NCBI GenBank assembly: GCA_021202015.1
Contig: JAJQDV010000039.1
Coordinates: 1 to 36,824 of the forward strand
From: Clostridiales bacterium
GTDB taxonomy: Bacteria; Bacillota; Clostridia; Lachnospirales; Lachnospiraceae
Length of the DNA stretch: 36,824 nt
Direction: 5' to 3'
Shown: positions 20,017-27,159 of the stretch, one piece after another
Position numbering within the stretch: position 1 is the stretch's first letter
Layout: every line of letters begins with the position of its first letter
The notes under the pieces: model-generated
The model's database searches: none
What the model was told of the DNA's origin: nothing
Seen by the model: only the letters and a program-made list of their open reading frames with translations
Translations under genes and position numbers: made by a program

Positions 20017-20991
20017 ATGAGTAAGGAAGTACAGACAATCGGCGTATTGACAAGCGGCGGTGACGCGCCGGGTATGAACGCGGCCATCCGTGCGGTCGTG
20101 CGCGAGGGAATCGCCAGGGGAAAGACGGTAAAGGGTATACGGAAAGGATATACCGGCCTGTTGGCGGAGGATATCATCGATATGGAGACGAGGAGCGTTT
20201 CCAATATTCTGCAGCGCGGCGGCACCATCTTACAGACGGCGCGCTGTCCGGAATTTCTCACGGAGGAGGGACAGAAACGCGCGGCGGAGATCTGCCGGAA
20301 GCACGGCATCGACGGCATCGTCGTGATCGGCGGCGACGGTTCCTTCCGGGGTGCGCAGAAGCTGGCCGCGCAGGGAATCAATACCATCGGTGTTCCGGGT
20401 ACGATCGATCTGGACATCGCCTGTACGGATTACACGATCGGATTTGATACGGCGGTGAATACGGCAATGGAGGCGATCGATAAGATCCGGGACACCGCGT
20501 CCTCCCATCAGCGGTGCAGTATTATCGAAGTGATGGGACGTTCAGCCGGATACATAGCGCTGTGGTGCGGTCTCGCAAACGGGGCGGAGCAGATTCTGCT
20601 CCCCGAAAAGTACGGGTATGATGAACAGAAGATCATTGACGACATCATTGCGAACCGGAAACGCGGGAAAAAGCATTATATTATCGTGAATGCGGAGGGG
20701 ATCGGAGGCACGATGTCCATGGCAAAGCGCTTTGAGGAGGCGACGGGCATGGAGACAAGGGCGACCGTCCTGGGCTATATGCAGCGCGGCGGCAGTCCGA
20801 CCTGCAAGGATCGGGTTTACGCGCTGACCATGGGAGCCATGGCTGTGGATCTTCTCTGTGCGGGGAAGAGCAACCGGCTGGTCGCGTATAAAAACGGCGA
20901 ATTTGTCGATTTTGATATCGATGAGGCGCTTGCGATGACGAAGGATATCTCCGATTATCAGTTCAATGTCGGAGTGAATATGACGATATGA
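20017..20991 (+). CDS. pfkA: 6-phosphofructokinase, ATP-dependent type
   Basis: Second phosphofructokinase of the window, 324 residues, close in length to bacterial PfkA. The ATP-type residues are present: GGDGS (105-109, Gly108) and PGTID (Gly128). The sequence then reads PGTIDLD rather than the usual PGTIDND: the Asn after the catalytic Asp131 is Leu132. SGGDAPGMNAAIR, VMGRSAGYIAL and the substrate region MQRGGSPT are normal. The ATG at 20017 fits the AGAGAGGA ribosome site; a TTG at 20011 is less likely. Its stop overlaps the start of the methyltransferase gene. Confidence 0.92.
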   Translation: MSKEVQTIGVLTSGGDAPGMNAAIRAVVREGIARGKTVKGIRKGYTGLLAEDIIDMETRSVSNILQRGGTILQTARCPEFLTEEGQKRAAEICRKHGIDGIVVIGGDGSFRGAQKLAAQGINTIGVPGTIDLDIACTDYTIGFDTAVNTAMEAIDKIRDTASSHQRCSIIEVMGRSAGYIALWCGLANGAEQILLPEKYGYDEQKIIDDIIANRKRGKKHYIIVNAEGIGGTMSMAKRFEEATGMETRATVLGYMQRGGSPTCKDRVYALTMGAMAVDLLCAGKSNRLVAYKNGEFVDFDIDEALAMTKDISDYQFNVGVNMTI

Positions 20992-21848
20992 TCACAAGCA
21001 CAGGAAATTCTCAGGTAAGGAATCTGGTTCAGCTGAAAAAGAAGGCGAAGGAGCGCCGGAAGCAGCAGCTCTATATCGTGGAGGGGAGCCGTATGTTTGC
21101 GGAAGCTCCCGCGGACAGGATTGAGAGAATCTATGTATCCGAATCCTTTGTCTCCGGCAGAGATCATCGGGAGATGCTTTCGGGAAAAGAATACGAAGTA
21201 CTGGCGGATTCCGTGTTTGATTACGTATCCGATACACGGACGCCGCAGGGGATTCTCTGCCTCATGCGGATGCGGCAGTACAGCCCGAACGAGATATTTC
21301 CGGTTCGCGTCGGAGGAGATATCGGCAGGGGACCGGCGGTTCACGAAACGGATCGCAACGGGGCGCCTGTTGTCCGGGGGAAGGGTGAGAGCGGGTTCTG
21401 GCTCGTTCTTGAGAACCTGCAGGATCCGGGTAATCTGGGTGCGATGTTCCGCACCGGGGAGGGAGCGGGAGTCGCAGGCGTGATCATGGACGCCGCCACG
21501 GCGGATATTTACAATCCGAAGACGATCCGATCCACCATGGGGAGTATTTACCGGATTCCGTTTCTGATTACGGAAGATCTGCAGGAAACGCTCCGCACGA
21601 TGAAGACGCGCGGCATTCGAATCTTTGCCGCTCATCTCGAAGGCAGCTTGTGCTACGACGAACCGGATTATACGACGGATACGGCCTTCCTGATCGGGAA
21701 TGAAGGCAATGGTCTGACGCCGGAGACAGCGGCGACGGCGGATGTGAACATCCGTATTCCCATGGGCGGGCAGCTGGAATCCCTGAACGCCGCGATGGCG
21801 GCCGGGATCCTGATGTATGAGGCAAACCGGCAGCGGAGAAGGGGATGA
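20988..21848 (+). CDS. SpoU/TrmH-family RNA 2'-O-methyltransferase
   Basis: A 286-residue SPOUT methyltransferase predicted to methylate a ribose in rRNA or tRNA with SAM. An N-terminal substrate-binding domain (about 1-100, VRNLVQLKKKAKERRKQQLYIVEGSRM) precedes the knotted catalytic domain with motif 1 LENLQDPGNLGAMFRTGEGAG, motif 2 LIGNEGNGL and motif 3 IPMGGQLESLNAAMAAGI. Between the domains lies a longer and more polar linker (about residues 105-135) than in RlmB. It starts by ATGA overlap with pfkA and should be co-transcribed. Whether the target is 23S rRNA or tRNA cannot be decided. Confidence 0.88.
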   Translation: MITSTGNSQVRNLVQLKKKAKERRKQQLYIVEGSRMFAEAPADRIERIYVSESFVSGRDHREMLSGKEYEVLADSVFDYVSDTRTPQGILCLMRMRQYSPNEIFPVRVGGDIGRGPAVHETDRNGAPVVRGKGESGFWLVLENLQDPGNLGAMFRTGEGAGVAGVIMDAATADIYNPKTIRSTMGSIYRIPFLITEDLQETLRTMKTRGIRIFAAHLEGSLCYDEPDYTTDTAFLIGNEGNGLTPETAATADVNIRIPMGGQLESLNAAMAAGILMYEANRQRRRG

Positions 21849-21922
21849 TCTCCCGCCTGTGAGAAGGTTTCCGAATCTGCTTGCGCGACAGGACAGGTTT
21901 GCATGAAAAGGAGGAGGGAATC

Positions 21923-22204
21923 ATGTTCCGTTTATGGGCGAAGGAATGGAAGGACAACCGTATGATTTGTGATATGACTGTCTGTGATGACAGTGCGGAT
22001 ACCAGGACGCATAAGGTGTTTCGCGCTTTGGATGAGGTGTGCGCTGCCTTTGACCTGGGGAAACCCATCTGGCTGGACGCAAATGCAGAGGAATTCCGCC
22101 GCCACGCGAAGACGAGGTTTTATCAGGACAGTTTTATCGAAAATATTCCTTTTGATTTCCTTGAAATTCAGATCATAGAAGAGGATTTTATAAAAAATAC
22201 ATAA
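21923..22204 (+). CDS. Conserved small protein of unknown function
   Basis: A 93-residue acidic protein with a GGAGG site right before the ATG. It begins MFRLWAKEWKDNRMICDM and has a helical middle (HKVFRALDEVCAAFDLGKPIWLDANAEEF) and an end rich in Phe/Ile/Glu (NIPFDFLEIQIIEEDFI). I do not recognise a named family; the sequence has the feel of a conserved clostridial orphan. No signal peptide or membrane segment. It follows the methyltransferase gene by 74 bp and precedes the alarmone synthetase by 150 bp. Confidence 0.7.
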   Translation: MFRLWAKEWKDNRMICDMTVCDDSADTRTHKVFRALDEVCAAFDLGKPIWLDANAEEFRRHAKTRFYQDSFIENIPFDFLEIQIIEEDFIKNT

Positions 22205-22240
22205 AAAACGGAAAAATAACGAGATTTTTTTGGCTAATTA

Positions 22241-22249
22241 TGCTATTAT
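22241..22249 (+). promoter_or_regulatory. Possible extended -10 promoter of the alarmone synthetase gene
   Basis: TGC followed by TATTAT in an AT-rich stretch after the small orphan gene; no good -35 at 17 bp. Extended -10 promoters do not need one. Confidence 0.3.
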
Positions 22250-22354
22250 AAAAGTTACGTAATCTTATATTTCAATTGATTCCCGGAATTTTTCCGCGCC
22301 TGTTTTTGCCGGAAGATTCTGAGTGCGCATGATGGGATAAGAGGTGTAGATATT

Positions 22355-23029
22355 ATGGCAGAACAGCATGAAGAGATCCGTGAGAATGTTTACGACTGGC
22401 AGAATATCATGTTTCTTTATAATTCTGCGATCAGGGAGGTACGGACGAAACTCGATATCATGAATGATGAGTTTCAGTTTATTTGCCAGTATAATCCGAT
22501 CGAGTATATCAAGTCCAGGATCAAGACACCGGAGAGCATTGTGAATAAGCTGAAGCGGGACGGCTATGAGACGACCATGCAAAATATGGTAGAGCATGTG
22601 AGCGACATCGCCGGCATTCGCGTGGTGTGTTCTTTTACGTCTGATATTTATCGTCTGGCGGAGATGATCGGAAAGCAGCGGGAGTTTAAGATTCTTTATA
22701 TCAAGGATTATATCAGGCATCCGAAGGAGAGCGGTTACCGCAGTTATCACATGCATATTCAGGTGCCGATCCAGACGACGAAGGGGGTTATGCCGACGAA
22801 GGTCGAACTCCAGATCCGGACCATCGCGATGGATTTCTGGGCCAGTCTGGAGCATAAGATCTATTATAAGTTCGAGGGCGACGCTCCGGGTTATATCAGC
22901 GAGGATCTGCAGTCCTGCGCCCGGATCGTGGCGAAGCTGGATGAGAAGATGCTTTCACTGAACGAGGCGATCATGGAGGTGGAGGCCGGACAGGAACGCG
23001 ATGGGAAGCGGGGAACCGACACGAATTAA
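22355..23029 (+). CDS. relQ: Small alarmone synthetase, (p)ppGpp synthetase RelQ/YjbM-like
   Basis: Transfers pyrophosphate from ATP to GDP/GTP to make (p)ppGpp. The 224-residue protein has only the synthetase domain and no HD hydrolase, TGS or ACT domain. Seen: RIKTPESIVNKLKRDG, VSDIAGIRVVCSF, IRHPKESGYRSYHMH and VELQIRTIAMDFWASLEHKIYYK, which cover the ATP- and GTP-binding and catalytic positions. Helices at both ends fit the RelQ-type tetramer. In Firmicutes such enzymes add a constitutive or stress-induced alarmone source beside the long Rel. The gene is convergent with ahcY. Confidence 0.92.
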   Translation: MAEQHEEIRENVYDWQNIMFLYNSAIREVRTKLDIMNDEFQFICQYNPIEYIKSRIKTPESIVNKLKRDGYETTMQNMVEHVSDIAGIRVVCSFTSDIYRLAEMIGKQREFKILYIKDYIRHPKESGYRSYHMHIQVPIQTTKGVMPTKVELQIRTIAMDFWASLEHKIYYKFEGDAPGYISEDLQSCARIVAKLDEKMLSLNEAIMEVEAGQERDGKRGTDTN

Positions 23030-23063
23030 AGTGAATGGCAAAAGAATCTGTCATTCACTTTAA
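23026..23063 (+). terminator. Perfect 12-bp hairpin at the end of the alarmone synthetase gene
   Basis: TTAAAGTGAATG (including the stop codon) pairs with CATTCACTTTAA across a 14-base loop. No long T-run, but the A/T ends make it usable from both strands between convergent genes. Confidence 0.55.
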
Positions 23064-23064
23064 G

Positions 23065-23140
23065 CGGAGATATTCTGAAGGTGCTGCAGCATGTCGTTAT
23101 ATCGGAGATATACCGAAGGTGCTGCAGTATCTCGTTATAC
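23065..23140. repeat. Two-copy tandem repeat, 38-bp unit
   Basis: CGGAGATAT..GAAGGTGCTGCAG.AT.TCGTTATA.CG occurs twice (from 23065 and 23103) with a few substitutions. The second copy runs into the 3' end of ahcY. Confidence 0.75.
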
Positions 23141-24388
23141 CGGATTTACGGAGGATGAGTTCAGGTATTCTTCCTGCTCAGGCGTCAGCACATCGATGGT
23201 TTTTTCGAGGAAACGGAGCTTGCGGTTTGCGACTTCCAGGTCAACATCCCGGGGAACGCTGATCAGCTTTTCCTCCAGATGTCCGGCGTTTTCCACCAGA
23301 TATTTCGCGCTCAGCGCCTGGATGGCAAAGCTCATATCCATAATCTCCGCGGGGTGTCCGTCTCCGGCGGCCAGATTTACCAGGCGGCCTTCCGCCAGCA
23401 CATAGATCCAGTTTTCATCGGAAATCTGATATCCGGTGATGTTTTTTCTCTGATCGATCGTATCCAGCGCAATCTCGCGGAGGCGTTTCATGTCGATCTC
23501 CACATCGAAATGCCCGGCGTTGCACAGGATGGCGCCGTTTTTCATCACACGGAAATCCTCTTCGTCGATGACTCCGGCACAGCCGGTCACGGTGATGAAA
23601 AAATCGCCGGTTTTCGCGGCCTCATTCATGGGCATGACATCGAATCCGTCCATCACGGCTTCAATCGCTCTGACCGGGTCGATCTCCGTGACGATGACCT
23701 TCGCGCCCAGACCCTTTGCGCGCATGGCGACGCCCTTGCCGCACCAGCCGTAACCCGCCACGACGACGTTCTTCCCGGCGACAATGAGGTTGGTCGTCCG
23801 GTTGATGCCGTCGAAGACGGACTGTCCGGTGCCGTAGCGGTTGTCGAACAGGTGCTTGCAGTCGGCATTGTTTACCAGCACCATGGGGAAACGAAGCCCG
23901 TCCTTTTTTGCCATGGCGATCAGACGGATGATGCCGGTCGTGGTTTCTTCACAGCCTCCGATCACATAGGGGATTTTATCCTGCATTTTTGTATGGAGCA
24001 TGTTTACAAGATCCCCGCCGTCATCAATGATGATATTGCAGTTGTTCTCCAGGACTTTCCGGATGTTCGCTTCATATTCCTCTTCCGTGCAGTTATACCA
24101 GGCGTATACGTTCAGCCCGTCCCGGACCAGAGCCGCGGCTACGTCGTCCTGGGTGGAGAGGGGATTGCTCCCGGTGATGAACATTTCGGCGCCGCCGGCA
24201 GCCAGTACCTTGCACAGATAGGCGGTTTTGGCCTCGAGGTGGATGGAGAGTGCGATTCGGATTCCCTTAAAAGGAAGATCCTTCTGAAAATCCGCTTCCA
24301 GACTGCGGAGCAGGGGGCAGTTTTTTCGTACCCAGTCGATTTTGTGCGCCCCGGAGGGGGCGAGGGAAATATCTTTTACAGAACTCAT
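23135..24388 (-). CDS. ahcY: S-adenosylhomocysteine hydrolase
   Basis: NAD-dependent enzyme that splits S-adenosylhomocysteine to adenosine and homocysteine, recycling the product of methyl transfer. At 417 residues it is the short type: the C-terminus ends in EEYLNSSSVNPV and lacks the Lys/Tyr tail (KPxxYRY) of the long bacterial and eukaryotic enzymes, as in Thermotoga and archaeal forms. Seen: LSIHLEAKTAYL, DDGGDL, GCEETTTGIIRL, DNRYGTGQSVFDGINR, and the NAD site GYGWCGKGVAMRAKGLGA. The ATG has a good AGGAGG. Many relatives of this organism use Pfs/LuxS instead. A long palindromic leader precedes it. Confidence 0.93.
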   Translation of the reverse strand: MSSVKDISLAPSGAHKIDWVRKNCPLLRSLEADFQKDLPFKGIRIALSIHLEAKTAYLCKVLAAGGAEMFITGSNPLSTQDDVAAALVRDGLNVYAWYNCTEEEYEANIRKVLENNCNIIIDDGGDLVNMLHTKMQDKIPYVIGGCEETTTGIIRLIAMAKKDGLRFPMVLVNNADCKHLFDNRYGTGQSVFDGINRTTNLIVAGKNVVVAGYGWCGKGVAMRAKGLGAKVIVTEIDPVRAIEAVMDGFDVMPMNEAAKTGDFFITVTGCAGVIDEEDFRVMKNGAILCNAGHFDVEIDMKRLREIALDTIDQRKNITGYQISDENWIYVLAEGRLVNLAAGDGHPAEIMDMSFAIQALSAKYLVENAGHLEEKLISVPRDVDLEVANRKLRFLEKTIDVLTPEQEEYLNSSSVNPV

Positions 24389-24406
24389 GTTTTCCTCCTG
24401 ATGTTT

Positions 24407-24522
24407 ATACCTTATTGCGCGTAGCGCACCCGCGCGTTAGCGCATGAGTTCACGAGTGCCCGGAAGGTATACCTTCCAGGCACCCCTTAATTCATGCGCT
24501 TCGCGCGGAAATAACAAGGTAT
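24407..24522 (-). repeat. 116-base nested palindrome in the ahcY leader
   Basis: Arms pair in order: ATACCTT 24407-24413 with AAGGTAT 24516-24522; CGCGC 24431-24435 with GCGCG 24503-24507; GCGCATGA 24440-24447 with TCATGCGC 24492-24499; GTGCC 24456-24460 with GGCAC 24479-24483; and a perfect 16-base core GGAAGGTATACCTTCC at 24462-24477. In the ahcY transcript this would be one long interrupted hairpin ending about 12 bases before the ribosome site. No SAH or SAM riboswitch consensus was recognised. Confidence 0.75.
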
Positions 24523-24545
24523 GGTTTTTGTGAAGCCTTTCGCCT

Positions 24546-24574
24546 ATTGTAACACAGGAGGATGAAATTGTCAT
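24546..24574 (-). promoter_or_regulatory. Sigma-A-type promoter of ahcY
   Basis: On the minus strand ATGACA (24569-24574) and TACAAT (24546-24551), 17 bp apart, predict a start near 24539 and a leader of about 150 bases containing the palindrome. Confidence 0.6.
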
Positions 24575-24681
24575 CGGGAGATTCGCAACGGACGAAAGGG
24601 GAAAAATCAGGAAATTTGTCTCCCTACCGGCATTTACAGCCGATCAGGAAATGAAAAAGGCAGACATAGAGGAGGTATGTT

Positions 24682-25527
24682 ATGACAGATATTGTGATTT
24701 CAGAAAGAGAGTGGATGTCGGTTCGTTTTTATATGGGAGATCCGGAGGTGGTTTCCGGCGGCATGTTCCGCGGTGGGCCGAAGGCCTACAATACGATCAA
24801 CGCGCTGCTGCATCCCGGTACGGAAAATGAGAAGGATAAGGCGCGGGAGGGGCGTGTTATTATGATCGAGGATCCGGAGCATCTCGATTCTTATCTGCGC
24901 ATAATCCGGGATATCTTTTGCGCCATGGAGAAATACCGGATGCAAAAGCAGAGTGAAAACTCTCCGCGGCAGTTGACCTGCAGGATTGACCGGGCTTCTT
25001 CTCTGGATCGTTTTGTCCGGAACCGAAACTGTGTATACGGTTTCTTTTCCACCTGCAAATGCGGTTTCCTGCCGGAATACGCCCATGCCAAGGCGGATAT
25101 TGTTCTGCTGGAGGTGGATCGGGATGAGACTGTGCCGTGGCTGGATTTTGAGGAGGCTCTGGGAACTCAGTATGCCAAGCCGGAGGAGGCGGAGATACTG
25201 CTGCCCTTCGGGATGCGCATTCGGGATATGGAGCAGATTCCGCTGACAGAACGGGAAAAGGAAATATATACAGATCTGAACGATCGGCCGCCCTGCGGGA
25301 AATGGCGTTTATCCGTGACCATGCCGGGCTTTTCTCCAGTGCCGGAGAGGGAACTGCGCCATCTGCATGATGTCGTCACCGACGCGGCAGCGGTAGAACA
25401 GATCCGCCGCAGCATGGAGAGGCTTTCCGCAGGCAGGGATTTGTCGTTCGCGGAAGAGGCGTTTTACGGGGAGTGGAAGAAAAATATACAGAAGTATCTC
25501 TGCGGGTCTCTGGCAGCCGTATTATAA
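24682..25527 (+). CDS. Putative ADP-ribosyltransferase-fold protein
   Basis: A 281-residue protein with no family I can name with certainty. Its middle resembles ADP-ribosyltransferases of the R-S-E class: LTCRIDRASS (Arg101, Arg104) as a possible Arg motif, VYGFFSTCKCGF (Ser123-Thr124) like the STS motif, then an aromatic-acidic stretch and AKPEEAEILLPFG (Glu169, Glu171), which looks like ExE followed by the usual ILLP strand. If right, it transfers ADP-ribose from NAD to an unknown target. No secretion signal, so an intracellular role is likely. GAGGAGGT precedes the ATG. Its stop overlaps the convergent MoxR gene by six bases. The fold call is inference from motif order. Confidence 0.55.
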   Translation: MTDIVISEREWMSVRFYMGDPEVVSGGMFRGGPKAYNTINALLHPGTENEKDKAREGRVIMIEDPEHLDSYLRIIRDIFCAMEKYRMQKQSENSPRQLTCRIDRASSLDRFVRNRNCVYGFFSTCKCGFLPEYAHAKADIVLLEVDRDETVPWLDFEEALGTQYAKPEEAEILLPFGMRIRDMEQIPLTEREKEIYTDLNDRPPCGKWRLSVTMPGFSPVPERELRHLHDVVTDAAAVEQIRRSMERLSAGRDLSFAEEAFYGEWKKNIQKYLCGSLAAVL

Positions 25528-27042
25528 ATTGAGTTGCAGACTCTCCATCGCGTCCTCGATCTCCTGCTGTCTCTCGTAGATCTGAAACTTTTTGTTATAT
25601 TTTTCGTATTCCCTGCAGCTACAGCGGCTGATGAACAGAGCGCTGTTCCTGTTTACGGTGAGATCTGTCACCAGAATAAGCATTTCGTTTCCGGCGCCGA
25701 AGGTTTTCTCGACAAAACGGAACAGATTGGACAGCTTTTCGCTGATTTCGGCGCGCACTTTTTTCATCTGAGCCACTTCGCAGTCAAAGCGATTCCTTAT
25801 CAGGTCGAAGGCTTCCTCCGGACGGGCTGTGCCGCTCATGCGGATTGCTTTTTCGTCCCGGTTAAGTGCCTGAATGACCGTCTGATACTCCCGCCTCTCT
25901 GTATCACTGAGTGCGTTCGCTTCATCCTCACGCGTGATCTCCAGCTCCAGAGATTCCCATTTTTCTCTCAGAATCTTCAGGATGTTCTCCGGGTTCCGGT
26001 CTGCCAGAGCCTGTTTGATTTCTTTCAGTGTCTGAAGCTGTAAGCGCAGCGTGTCTTCACACTCGACATTCTCCCGGATTTCGATCTGGATCGCGTCCAG
26101 CAGAAGTCCGATCAGGGAGATGCGCTCATCAAATCCCGCCTCTTTGGCTCTTCGGAGCACATCGGCATCCGTCTGTCCGGACAGGATCTGTTGTACCCGG
26201 TAATCTTTCTTATATTTCTGATACAGGTCATAGTAGGCTGAGAATTCACGGCAGATCCGTTTATTCCTGAGATACTGTCCGACCAGGATCTCGTCCACGG
26301 CGTAACCGTTTTCCTCGTACAGGTAAATGGTCTCGGACAGATCCTCCCAGCCGCGGGCAGTCACATAGGATTTGCCGTCCACGGTGTTTTCAATCACGTA
26401 AAAATCATTCTTTTTGATATCCAGGTAGGTGATGACTGAGCCGTGGATGCCGCGGTTGACCGCGTACTGCCGCCAGGTCTCGTAGTCCGCCTCCACCTCC
26501 AGCACCTTCATGCGGTCCATGGTAACAACGTCAAATTCCCGGACGGAGCGGTTGAACTGAGGCGGATTCCCCGCTGTGGCCACTACCCATCCGGCGGGTA
26601 CCCGGTGCTTTCCGAACGTCTTGTACTGCAGAAACTGCAGCATGGAGGGAGCCAGTGTCTCCGATACGCAGTTGATCTCATCCAGGAAGAGGATTCCCTC
26701 TGCCTTTCCCGTTTTCTCCATTGTCTCATACACGGAGGCGATGATCTCGCTCATCGTATACTCGGATACGTCAAACTCTGTTCCGCCATAATTTTTATGG
26801 CTGATGAAAGGAAGTCCGAGAGCGCTCTGCCTGGTATGATGTGTCATGGAGTATGAGACGAGCGCCAGATTCATCTCCTGCGCGATCTGTTCCATGATCG
26901 CGGTCTTCCCGATGCCCGGCGCGCCGAGCAGAAAGACCGGGCGCTGCCGCTGTGTGGGGATACGGTAATTGCCGTAGGAATCCTTTTCCAGATAGATACT
27001 GACGGCTCGTTCGATTTGTTCCTTTGCTTCCCGGATATTCAT
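25522..27042 (-). CDS. MoxR-type AAA+ ATPase
   Basis: A 506-residue protein with an N-terminal AAA+ module of the MoxR group: Walker A GAPGIGKT (40-47), Walker B ILFLDE (117-122), sensor 1 in ATAGNPPQFN (Asn159), and Arg/Asp-rich VREFDVVTMDRM where the arginine finger is expected. The C-terminal 300 residues are helical and acidic and end in a hydrophobic strand-like segment (LILVTDLTVNRNSALFISR). MoxR ATPases act as chaperone-like motors with vWA partners; the vWA gene lies just upstream (117 bp gap). GGGAGAGAG precedes the ATG. Last gene of the Uma2-vWA-MoxR operon. Confidence 0.88.
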   Translation of the reverse strand: MNIREAKEQIERAVSIYLEKDSYGNYRIPTQRQRPVFLLGAPGIGKTAIMEQIAQEMNLALVSYSMTHHTRQSALGLPFISHKNYGGTEFDVSEYTMSEIIASVYETMEKTGKAEGILFLDEINCVSETLAPSMLQFLQYKTFGKHRVPAGWVVATAGNPPQFNRSVREFDVVTMDRMKVLEVEADYETWRQYAVNRGIHGSVITYLDIKKNDFYVIENTVDGKSYVTARGWEDLSETIYLYEENGYAVDEILVGQYLRNKRICREFSAYYDLYQKYKKDYRVQQILSGQTDADVLRRAKEAGFDERISLIGLLLDAIQIEIRENVECEDTLRLQLQTLKEIKQALADRNPENILKILREKWESLELEITREDEANALSDTERREYQTVIQALNRDEKAIRMSGTARPEEAFDLIRNRFDCEVAQMKKVRAEISEKLSNLFRFVEKTFGAGNEMLILVTDLTVNRNSALFISRCSCREYEKYNKKFQIYERQQEIEDAMESLQLNL

Positions 27043-27159
27043 AACTCTCTCCCGCGTTTTGTATATTTTCGTGTTGTCTGTATGCAGCTGCAGTCTTCAC
27101 CCGCAATCATCGGATTCGGACACTTCGCTGCCCTCTGTGTTTTGTCAGTATGCAATCGT

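Noticed and set aside
23065-23140. CRISPR-like repeat
   Set aside because: Only two adjacent degenerate copies without spacers and no cas genes in the window.
24389-24539. SAH or SAM riboswitch before ahcY
   Set aside because: Position is suggestive but none of the conserved core segments was recognised; the leader is mostly a simple nested palindrome.
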